A stretch of DNA of 13,812 nt, taken from positions 1 through 13,812 of the forward strand of contig JAHILQ010000073.1 in the NCBI GenBank assembly GCA_018896985.1, given 5' to 3'. Of this stretch, positions 1-5,153 are shown piece by piece; position 1 is the first letter of the stretch; every line of letters starts with the position of its first letter. Under the pieces are notes generated by a model. That model saw nothing but the letters and a program-made list of their open reading frames with translations, was not told the origin of the DNA and made no database searches. This stretch comes from Nitrospinota bacterium (GTDB lineage: Bacteria > Nitrospirota > Thermodesulfovibrionia > Thermodesulfovibrionales > UBA1546). The position numbers and the translations under genes are program-made.

Positions 1-105
1 GAATTCTGCGTTGTAGCGGAATGCCACTGTTATGTTAGAGGAATCTTTACTTACTGTTATTATCCCATTATTGACTCGCAGTCTCAGAGAAATATTGTGA
101 TATTT
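1..105 (-). pseudogene. Possible N-terminal fragment of a tyrosine recombinase (partial, start codon unclear)
   Basis: A minus-strand frame is open from a stop at 106-108 to the window edge (35 codons). Its last residues, ITVAFRYNAEF, resemble the N-terminal segment of some bacterial phage-type integrases, in which an I-V-x-F-x-Y-N-x-E/D core precedes a K-I-K-x-I stretch; that continuation lies outside the window. The likeness is from memory, not an alignment. No ATG, GTG or TTG occurs in this frame. Two consecutive ATA codons (58-63) sit about where such proteins begin, so the start may have been lost or may be non-standard. A sigma70-like promoter at 103-131 faces this frame. It could also be a chance open frame. 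Confidence 0.3.
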
Positions 106-131
106 TTATCAATTGGCGGTTTTATTGTCAA
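103..131 (-). promoter_or_regulatory. Sigma70-like promoter reading toward the left edge
   Basis: On the minus strand a perfect -35 box TTGACA (126-131) is followed after 17 bp by TAAAAA (103-108). It would start transcription near position 96, about 30 nt before the region where the possible integrase fragment begins. Confidence 0.35.
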
Positions 132-153
132 GGAAAATATTGGGAATGATGTT

Positions 154-217
154 ACCATTTTAAAATGTCACAGGTTATTACTATTTTGAAATTACATTTG
201 AGCTATTTTTAAGTTAC
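154..217 (+). repeat. Three copies of a 16-18 bp AT-rich motif
   Basis: Three related segments lie in the spacer upstream of the left-edge fragment and downstream of lptG: ACCATTTTAAAATGTCAC (154-171), ACTATTTTGAAATTAC (180-195) and GCTATTTTTAAGTTAC (202-217). The second and third match at 13 of 16 positions. The first contains a perfect 12 bp palindrome, CATTTTAAAATG (156-167). Starts are spaced 26 and 22 bp apart. Such arrays could be binding sites for a regulator or the remains of a transposon end; the sequence does not decide between them. Confidence 0.35.
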
Positions 218-225
218 TACCCTTC

Positions 226-1329
226 TTATTCGTGAATCTTTCTGAAGAATTTTACAGCTATAACTGCGAATGCCAGAGGGACAAACCATGCCGCGATAAT
301 AGGAGGAACTATCCCTGCATATCCCATTGAGAGGGACATTGCATGGCTGACCCAGTAAAGAAGGCTTATAAAAATGCCAATCGCAGTTGTTGCAAGCCCT
401 CCGCCTGCTTTTCCCCTCATCGGCAGGGAAATTCCGAGCAAAACCATAAAGAAATTAACGACAGGATATGAGATCTTAGAATTCAAATCAACCAGAAGTT
501 TCAGATTTCTGAATCCTGCCTCCTCAAGTCTCTTTGTATACCTGAAGAGTTCTCTTATGCCCATATCTTCCGGCTTCCGTATCTCTTCGGCAAACACAGA
601 AGGAGGACCGATGAACGGATACTCAAGCGACTTATGATTTTTTATTGAACTCTGCTCCATGTCATATACAGTCACATTCTCAAGCACCCATTTACCGCCC
701 GCCCGCCGTTCGTCAGGCAGGTCCGAGCCTTTGGCATCAATCCATCTCGCTTCTCCAGCCTCTATCCTTTCTCTCAGACGCTCGGTGCCAATCTTGAATA
801 TGCTGATATCCTTGGCGATCTTTTCCTCAGGCATATACAGTCCTATCTTCACTATAGAACCGTCTGCTGCCCTCAGCCACATCGTGCCTTCTTTGAATGA
901 GAACTTCTTGCCCTTTTTCATGATTGAACTTTTAAGCTCAAATGCCCTCTTTGAAAATTCAGGCACTACCGCCTCTCCGAGGATAAAACCGAAGAGACTT
1001 AGGATTATGCCGCCGTACAGGAAAGGCATAAACAGAGTCCTAAGACGGCCGCCTGCCGCCTTAATTGCTGTTATTTCCTCTCTCCTCTTTGCCTGACTGA
1101 TAACAAACAAACTGCAAAGTAAAATGGCCATCGGAAAAAGATAGAGAAGATATCGCGGGAAATTGAAAATTACATAAAGCATAAGGCTTTTTATAGAAGG
1201 CTTATACGGCAGAAAGTCGTCTATCTTATCAATCAGGTCAAGAAGGCTGAATATGAGGGCAAGCCCTGCTGCAATTAAAGTTAAAACCTTTAAAAACTCC
1301 CTGAGATAATGCTTCTGGATTATCAGCAT
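226..1329 (-). CDS. lptG: LPS export ABC transporter permease LptG
   Basis: This is the inner-membrane permease subunit (YjgP/YjgQ family) that, with LptF and the LptB ATPase, extracts lipopolysaccharide from the inner membrane and passes it to the periplasmic Lpt bridge. The 367 aa protein has the family layout: one N-terminal membrane span near residues 12-32, a second and third near 50-75 and 100-120, a soluble periplasmic jellyroll region near 130-270, and three closing spans near 285-362. The cytoplasmic segment after the second span (KRREEITAIKAAGG) is the typical coupling-loop motif that contacts LptB. The ATG at 1327-1329 lies 2 bp after the lptF stop, so the pair is cotranscribed and probably translationally coupled. 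LptB, LptC and LptA are not in the window. Assignment as LptG rather than LptF rests on gene order and the N-terminal sequence. No clear terminator follows the stop. Confidence 0.94.
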   Translation of the reverse strand: MLIIQKHYLREFLKVLTLIAAGLALIFSLLDLIDKIDDFLPYKPSIKSLMLYVIFNFPRYLLYLFPMAILLCSLFVISQAKRREEITAIKAAGGRLRTLFMPFLYGGIILSLFGFILGEAVVPEFSKRAFELKSSIMKKGKKFSFKEGTMWLRAADGSIVKIGLYMPEEKIAKDISIFKIGTERLRERIEAGEARWIDAKGSDLPDERRAGGKWVLENVTVYDMEQSSIKNHKSLEYPFIGPPSVFAEEIRKPEDMGIRELFRYTKRLEEAGFRNLKLLVDLNSKISYPVVNFFMVLLGISLPMRGKAGGGLATTAIGIFISLLYWVSHAMSLSMGYAGIVPPIIAAWFVPLAFAVIAVKFFRKIHE

Positions 1330-1331
1330 TG

Positions 1332-2411
1332 CTACCTTTTATCCTCCCTTTTAAACACGCCGATTGAGAAAAGACCGAGGATAACTGTCGGGCTCCATGC
1401 TGCAATATAGTGAGGCATCTTCCCTGCCCTTGCAAGATTTTCCCCGTATATGAGCAAGACATAAAAAACAGCGAATATCAGAAGCCCGAGAGTAAGACCG
1501 CCAAGTCTGCCGGATTTGCCTGCAAACAGCGACAGCGGGGGGCCAAGCAGCATGAGTATCAGACATACAGAGGGCAGCGAGAGTCTTCTGTGCAGTTCAA
1601 GGAACAAAGACACCGCCTGCTGCTGCGGCACCTTCTTTGTCTCACGCAGTAGTTCAAATGGTGTAAGTTCACTATTTTTCTTTGCCGGCTGTTCTGTATT
1701 AAGATTTAAGGACAGGTGATACCCCGCAAAGAAAAACTCTGTTGAACTGTTCCCTCTTGCAATCTGCATATATCCGTCCTTTAAATAGAATGCGATATCA
1801 ACACCATCCACAGCAGAAATCCTGCCTTCTTTTGCTGTTAAGACTCTCGGCTCTTTCTTATTTCTCTCATCATATATAAATATCTCACGCATCCTGTCTG
1901 CCTCAGGTTTTTCCTTCACAAAAAGGACAATATCCTTAAACAGTGTGGTAAAAACTCCCTCTTCTATAGCAGCAGGAGCCCTTGTCGTTATTACATTTGA
2001 AATGGTTTCTCTCAGTTTTATCATGCTCAGAGGGCCGAGATAAAAGCTCACAAGCATTCCTGTAAGAAAACAGCTTGTCCCAAGCATAAACACAGGCGCA
2101 GCTATTCCCTTAAACGTCATCCCGCTTGCCCTGAGTATTACCAGTTCATTGTCGGTATTTAATCTGCCGTAGGTGAGGAGAGTTGACATTAAAAGAGACA
2201 TCGGCAGTGTAAGAATCAGCATCGGAGGCTGCAGATACAGTATTATCTTTAACATATCAAAAAGAGATGCGCCGACAACAGAAAGCAATCTGCTCAGCTT
2301 GAGTATCTTTTCCATTATAAGAATAAAATTAAGAGCGATTAGGCTTAAAAGGAATGTAAGGACAAGCTCTTTGAGCATCTCCTTGTGTATTGTATAAATC
2401 CTTATTTTCAT
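1332..2411 (-). CDS. lptF: LPS export ABC transporter permease LptF
   Basis: This is the partner permease of LptG. The 359 aa protein has the same architecture: a first span near residues 13-33, two more near 55-80 and 100-125, a periplasmic domain near 130-260, and three C-terminal spans near 275-350. The cytoplasmic stretch LNTDNELVILRASGMT after the second span is the classical YjgP/YjgQ signature, including the E-x-x-x-L-R-A-S-G pattern that couples to the ATPase. It is the first gene of the minus-strand lptF-lptG pair and is divergent from folE. The ATG at 2409-2411 is preceded by only a weak purine-rich Shine-Dalgarno (GGAGAG, more than 15 nt upstream). A TAAAAT box (2440-2445) could serve as the -10 element of its promoter. 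Confidence 0.94.
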   Translation of the reverse strand: MKIRIYTIHKEMLKELVLTFLLSLIALNFILIMEKILKLSRLLSVVGASLFDMLKIILYLQPPMLILTLPMSLLMSTLLTYGRLNTDNELVILRASGMTFKGIAAPVFMLGTSCFLTGMLVSFYLGPLSMIKLRETISNVITTRAPAAIEEGVFTTLFKDIVLFVKEKPEADRMREIFIYDERNKKEPRVLTAKEGRISAVDGVDIAFYLKDGYMQIARGNSSTEFFFAGYHLSLNLNTEQPAKKNSELTPFELLRETKKVPQQQAVSLFLELHRRLSLPSVCLILMLLGPPLSLFAGKSGRLGGLTLGLLIFAVFYVLLIYGENLARAGKMPHYIAAWSPTVILGLFSIGVFKREDKR

Positions 2412-2439
2412 CTGTCGTAGACTCGACTCTCCGAGAGGT

Positions 2440-2445
2440 ATTTTA
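2440..2445 (-). promoter_or_regulatory. lptF: Candidate -10 box for lptF
   Basis: TAAAAT on the minus strand matches the -10 consensus at 5 of 6 positions and would give a leader of about 20 nt. The matching -35 region is poor (TTGGTG at 18 bp), so this is a weak call. Confidence 0.3.
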
Positions 2446-2459
2446 CCTTATTTGCGTCT

Positions 2460-2489
2460 TTGACACCAAATATTCATAAATGTTAAACT
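2460..2489 (+). promoter_or_regulatory. folE: Candidate sigma70 promoter for folE
   Basis: A perfect TTGACA (2460-2465) is followed after 18 bp by TAAACT (2484-2489, 4 of 6 matches to the -10 consensus). Transcription would begin near 2496, just before the hairpin at 2499-2542. Confidence 0.4.
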
Positions 2490-2498
2490 TTAAACCCG

Positions 2499-2542
2499 CT
2501 CTACGAGTCATTGACTACATTGTTTGCCGATGGCTCGTAGAG
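2499..2542 (+). promoter_or_regulatory. Long imperfect stem-loop in the folE 5' leader
   Basis: CTCTACGAGTCATTG (2499-2513) can pair with CGATGGCTCGTAGAG (2528-2542) over 15 base pairs, two of them G-U, leaving a 14 nt loop. The outer nine pairs are perfect. The left arm overlaps a separate small palindrome, AGTCATTGACT (2506-2516), that could be a protein site at DNA level. The structure ends about 10 nt before the folE ribosome binding site (AAGAGGG, 2554-2560). I do not recognise a known riboswitch consensus in it. Confidence 0.5.
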
Positions 2543-2567
2543 AGGGGGGAAATAAGAGGGCGTTGGT

Positions 2568-3131
2568 TTGGACATCAAAAAAATAGAAAAAGGGGTAAGG
2601 CTCATACTTGAAGGCATCGGTGAGGACCCTGAAAGGGCAGGGCTCAAAGACACCCCTTCGCGCGTTGCCAAGATGTATGAAGAAATATTCTCAGGGCTTG
2701 AGACTCCGACAGAGGAGATACTCAAACACATCGAGGGCGAAAGCCACGATGAGATGGTGCTTTTAAAAGATATTCCTTTTTATTCTGTATGTGAGCATCA
2801 TCTTCTACCGTTCATAGGCAAGGCGCATGTTGCATACATACCGAGCGCCGGCAAGATAGCAGGCATCGGAGAACTCGCAAAGGCAGTTGAAGTCCTTGCA
2901 AAGAAACCGCAGGTGCAGGAGCGTCTTACGGCACAGCTTGCAGACATGCTTATGGAAAAGCTGAAGCCCAAAGGCGCAATGGTGATTATTGACGCAGAGC
3001 ATCTGTGCCTGAGTATGCGCGGATTGAAAAAACCGGGGGCAAGAACAGTGACATCAGCAGTAAGAGGGATATTCAGGACAAAGGAATCAACACGGGGAGA
3101 ACTGCTGGAACTGATAAAGAAAAGAGATTAA
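2568..3131 (+). CDS. folE: GTP cyclohydrolase I (type IA)
   Basis: FolE converts GTP to 7,8-dihydroneopterin triphosphate, the first step of folate (and, in some bacteria, queuosine) synthesis, in the cytoplasm as a toroidal homodecamer. The 187 aa protein has family-typical length. The zinc ligands are visible as Cys75 and His78 in FYSVCEHHLLPF and Cys147 in AEHLCLSMRG, equivalent to C110, H113 and C181 of the E. coli enzyme; it is therefore the zinc-dependent type IA form and not FolE2. Further signatures are GIGELAKAVEV and GARTVTSAVRG. The start is TTG at 2568: an in-frame TAA lies at 2553-2555 with no other start between, and AAGAGGG (2554-2560) sits at proper distance. The next gene on the strand, folD, is also a folate enzyme, but 122 bp of repeats separate them. 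Confidence 0.97.
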   Translation: MDIKKIEKGVRLILEGIGEDPERAGLKDTPSRVAKMYEEIFSGLETPTEEILKHIEGESHDEMVLLKDIPFYSVCEHHLLPFIGKAHVAYIPSAGKIAGIGELAKAVEVLAKKPQVQERLTAQLADMLMEKLKPKGAMVIIDAEHLCLSMRGLKKPGARTVTSAVRGIFRTKESTRGELLELIKKRD

Positions 3132-3134
3132 GCA

Positions 3135-3238
3135 AGTGTCAGTGAACAGTCTCTTACAGTTTCAGTTTTTAGTGTCTGTGTCAGTGACAAATCTTACTGA
3201 CACTAATCACTGACACTGTTCACTGCTTTTCTGACACT
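3135..3238 (+). repeat. CAG-type short repeat cluster between folE and folD
   Basis: The 7-mer GTGTCAG or its complement CTGACAC occurs five times here (3136-3142, 3178-3184, 3197-3203, 3210-3216, 3231-3237). A 13 bp unit, CTGACACTAATCA followed by CTGACACTGTTCA (3197-3222), is directly repeated. The copies lie in both orientations, so stems can form: AGTGTCAGTGA (3135-3145) with TCACTGACACT (3207-3217), CAGTGAACAGT (3140-3150) with ACTGTTCACTG (3215-3225), or GTGTCAGTGA (3178-3187) with TCACTGACAC (3207-3216). These share arms and so exclude each other. Confidence 0.75.
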
Positions 3239-3253
3239 ATAAAAGGAGGCACG

Positions 3254-4120
3254 ATGGCAGCACAACTAATTGATGGCAAAAAAGTGGCGGCAGACATCAG
3301 AGAGGGTCTCAAAAAAGAAATCAATGAACTAAAATCCAAAGGGATTAATCCCGGGCTTGCAGTTGTCCTTATCGGTGAAAACCCTGCGTCAAAAAAATAT
3401 GTTTCGTCAAAGGAAAAAGCATGCGAAGAGATCGGCATCAAGAGCTTAACTCATAAACTGCCTGAGTCAACTACGCAGGCAGAACTCATAAAACTTATAG
3501 ATAACCTTAACAGCGACAGCAATGTGCACGGCATACTTGTCCAGCTTCCGCTTCCCAAACATTTGAATGAAAAAGAGGTAATGAACAGGATATCTCCTGC
3601 AAAGGATGTTGACGGGTTCGGGCCTGATGCTCTCGGAAAACTTGTGCTTGATGAACCCGGGTTTGTTGCGTGCACTCCTCACGGCGCAATGAAAATGCTT
3701 GAGGCATACGGCATTGATCCGAAAGGAAAACATGCGGTTATCGTAGGCAGAAGTGTAATCGTTGGGAAACCTCTTGCATTGCTACTGCTCAGAAAACACG
3801 CAACAGTCACTATCTGCCACAGCAGAACACCTAATCTTAAGGAAGAATGCCTCAGGGCAAACATACTGTGCGTTGCGGTAGGCAGGGCAAAAACCATTAC
3901 AGGCGACATGGTGAAAGAAGGCGCTGCGGTTATAGACATCGGCATAAATGTTACACCGGAAGGAAAGATTGTAGGCGATGTTGATTTTGATGCTGCAAAA
4001 GAGCGTGCAGGCTACATAACACCCGTTCCGGGCGGCGCAGGGCCTATGACGATAGCAATGCTTATGTATAACACCGTTCTTGCTGCAAAGATGGCTGCGG
4101 GCATGAAAGTAGAGATATAG
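3254..4120 (+). CDS. folD: Bifunctional methylenetetrahydrofolate dehydrogenase / methenyltetrahydrofolate cyclohydrolase
   Basis: FolD interconverts 5,10-methylene-, 5,10-methenyl- and 10-formyl-tetrahydrofolate in the cytoplasm, feeding purine and formyl-Met synthesis. The 288 aa length is normal. The catalytic region holds Tyr49 and Lys53 in KKYVSSKEKACEEIG (the Y-x3-K pair), followed by VQLPLP and DVDGF. The Rossmann domain has GRSVIVGKP near residues 165-173, and the C-terminal signature is PVPGGAGPMT. The usual PCTP-x-G appears here as ACTPHG, a mild substitution. The ATG at 3254 has a strong GGAGG (3245-3249) at a short 4 nt spacing. The gene faces the minus-strand AbrB/RelE operon convergently. 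Confidence 0.97.
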   Translation: MAAQLIDGKKVAADIREGLKKEINELKSKGINPGLAVVLIGENPASKKYVSSKEKACEEIGIKSLTHKLPESTTQAELIKLIDNLNSDSNVHGILVQLPLPKHLNEKEVMNRISPAKDVDGFGPDALGKLVLDEPGFVACTPHGAMKMLEAYGIDPKGKHAVIVGRSVIVGKPLALLLLRKHATVTICHSRTPNLKEECLRANILCVAVGRAKTITGDMVKEGAAVIDIGINVTPEGKIVGDVDFDAAKERAGYITPVPGGAGPMTIAMLMYNTVLAAKMAAGMKVEI

Positions 4121-4164
4121 TTTAGATTATTGTTTGAGCGGCATTGCCCCAATGGAATTTTACG

Positions 4165-4200
4165 AAAAAGAGGATGCTGAAAATGTATAAGCTCCTCTTT
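4165..4200 (-). terminator. Candidate terminator of the AbrB/RelE operon
   Basis: Read on the minus strand, AAAGAGGA and TCCTCTTT (4193-4200 and 4167-4174) form a perfect 8 bp stem that extends by a GC/GC pair across a one-base bulge. The second arm runs into a short T-tract (TCCTCTTTTTC). It lies about 67 bp past the toxin stop, between the convergent folD and toxin genes. On the plus strand the T-run is too short to be convincing for folD. Confidence 0.45.
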
Positions 4201-4267
4201 GATGCTTCTTATCTATCGGAAATTCTTTCAGATGTTTTCCCCTTCTCAAAATATCATAGGGACTGTG

Positions 4268-4570
4268 TTAGCGTGGCATTTTGTATAAATCATCGTGGCC
4301 GAGGATTCGTAGTAGTAAGATACCAGCAGACCAATCCGGATTTCCAGAAGGCAGAAACCCCAGAGGCTCTAACGAAACCCTGTATCTTTTGTCAACTCTG
4401 ACCGACCATGCCGTCGGGTCGTTAACTATACGTTCAAGATTCAGACCCGGGTGAAGGGGATTATTTTCTATAAGTACAAGAGTCTTGGCTATCTTTTTCC
4501 GGATTGCAGCATTTGAACGGAATTTTTCTGCATCATCAAGAAACTTTTTACTCGGAATCAGCTTCGGCAC
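4268..4570 (-). CDS. RelE/ParE-family toxin of a type II toxin-antitoxin pair
   Basis: The 100 aa protein resembles RelE-superfamily mRNA interferases, which bind the ribosome and cut mRNA in the A site. It has an N-terminal helical hairpin (residues about 7-35), a segment HPGLNLERI, then a beta region with WSVRVDKRYRVSLE and the C-terminal LLLRILGHDDLYK, close to the family's RYRV...LLRIGHHDxIY pattern. A loop of roughly 15 residues (PLGFLPSGNPDWSAG) separates the last two strands and is longer than usual. The start is GTG at 4568-4570 with AAGGAA upstream. It overlaps the upstream AbrB-type antitoxin gene by 23 bp, the usual antitoxin-first order. Whether it acts as RNase (RelE) or gyrase poison (ParE) cannot be told from motifs alone. 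Confidence 0.84.
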   Translation of the reverse strand: MPKLIPSKKFLDDAEKFRSNAAIRKKIAKTLVLIENNPLHPGLNLERIVNDPTAWSVRVDKRYRVSLEPLGFLPSGNPDWSAGILLLRILGHDDLYKMPR

Positions 4571-4811
4571 TCTTCATTTCCTTAACAAGCCACTCTGGCA
4601 ATTTGCCTTTTCCGCTTCGTCTTGCCTCTTGTAATTTTGACAACCCCTTGTCACTTAGTCTGATTGTTGGGTATATAGCAACAGGACAAAGCACAATGGC
4701 GCCGCCTTTTGAGAGAGAAATATCAAGGTATGCGCCCTTTTCCAGCTTAAGCCTTTTTCTGACCTCGGCAGGCAGGTTAATGCTTCCACGTTTATCTATA
4801 GCTATTAGCAT
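4548..4811 (-). CDS. AbrB/MazE/SpoVT-fold antitoxin
   Basis: This 87 aa protein starts with a swapped-hairpin AbrB DNA-binding domain: residues 3-48 carry DKRGSINLPAEVRKRLKLEKG, read in parts as the family pattern D-x-x-G-R/S-I-x-L-P-x-x-V-R-x-x-L-x-L-x-x-G. The charged C-terminal half (about 55-87) would be the toxin-binding tail. In such pairs the antitoxin neutralises the toxin and, alone or in complex, represses its own promoter. It lies first in the operon, overlapping the RelE-like gene. The ATG at 4809-4811 has a strong GGAGGGG Shine-Dalgarno. A consensus-like promoter with phased TGTCA repeats lies directly upstream, fitting autoregulation. Confidence 0.86.
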   Translation of the reverse strand: MLIAIDKRGSINLPAEVRKRLKLEKGAYLDISLSKGGAIVLCPVAIYPTIRLSDKGLSKLQEARRSGKGKLPEWLVKEMKSAEADSE

Positions 4812-4832
4812 TTCCCCTCCACTTTTTTATTA

Positions 4833-4868
4833 AAGATAACAGGGCTGTGTCATTTTGTCAATATGTCA
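4833..4868 (-). promoter_or_regulatory. Promoter and candidate operator of the AbrB/RelE operon
   Basis: On the minus strand TTGACA (4856-4861) and TATCTT (4833-4838) are separated by exactly 17 bp. On the plus strand three TGTCA pentamers begin at 4848, 4856 and 4864, an exact 8 bp period; the middle one forms the -35 box. This arrangement fits a repressor site, probably for the AbrB-type antitoxin. Confidence 0.6.
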
Positions 4869-4969
4869 TGAGGAATCTGCCTCTTCGAGCTCTCAAGTAA
4901 AGAATAATATTTGCAAATAGACTTAGCAACTAAAAAGCATCCTGTTGTTGAATTTTCTTGCAATCTGTT
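4869..4969. other. Spacer without recognised features
   Basis: This stretch lies between the TA promoter region and the small ORF downstream of lolA. I see no ORF, hairpin with T-run, or repeat here. Any terminator for the lolA transcript is not obvious. Confidence 0.5.
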
Positions 4970-5153
4970 TTACTTCTTCAGTCCCTTAAGCCGCTCTTTA
5001 ACTTTGTTTTTCAGGGATTCGTCAGACGACAGATTAAGAAAAGTATGATAGCGGCTTTCTTCTAAAGCGATAAGTCTGAGGCTTTTTAACTGTCTCTCTC
5101 TTGTCCCTTGATTCCTCTTCCGCTTTTTTGAGAGCCTTAAAAATTATGCTCAT
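4970..5153 (-). pseudogene. Short, possibly frameshifted ORF with a GspB-like N-terminus
   Basis: An ATG at 5151-5153, inside the 3' end of lolA, opens a 39-codon frame ending with TAA at 5034-5036. It begins MSIIFKALKKAEEES, very like the start of GspB/ExeB-type secretion accessory proteins (MSxILxALKKAExE), which continue into a membrane span and periplasmic domain; here the frame stops after RRKPLSYF, about where the span should follow. In the next frame an ORF continues to a stop at 4970-4972 and ends in a charged helix-like tail (LKNKVKERLKGLKK). A frameshift, for instance at the GA dinucleotide run at 5094-5100, would join both into about 60 residues. It may be a gene remnant, a small real gene, or a sequencing error. 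The start overlaps lolA by 17 bp. Confidence 0.45.

Noticed and set aside
1..189. Plus-strand open frame from the window edge (62 codons)
   Set aside because: It ends at 187-189, is Cys-rich with no recognisable motif, and the opposite strand over the same bases has a more protein-like reading.
154..217. Definite IS21-family terminal region
   Set aside because: The repeated motif and TGTCA strings are suggestive, but no transposase gene, matched terminal repeat or target duplication can be seen in the window.
374..1096. Plus-strand ORFs of 87 and 145 aa opposite lptG
   Set aside because: They are antisense to a clear lptG, are rich in Ser/Pro as expected for shadow frames, and resemble no family I know. 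The same applies to plus-strand ORFs at 6112-6471, 7276-7683, 8070-8570, 8646-9074, 9564-9986 and 11195-11518.
2499..2560. Tetrahydrofolate or preQ1 riboswitch upstream of folE
   Set aside because: The leader does not show the conserved sequence blocks I know for these riboswitches; only a simple long hairpin is evident.
4152..4190. 12-codon ORF MEFYEKEDAENV after folD
   Set aside because: It looks protein-like but lacks a ribosome binding site, is very short, and overlaps the hairpin at 4167-4200. It could be the relic of a gene start, but I cannot support that.
4144..4401. 85 aa plus-strand ORF between folD and the RelE-like toxin
   Set aside because: More than half of it is antisense to the toxin gene, there is no Shine-Dalgarno, and its 5' part covers the terminator-like hairpin.
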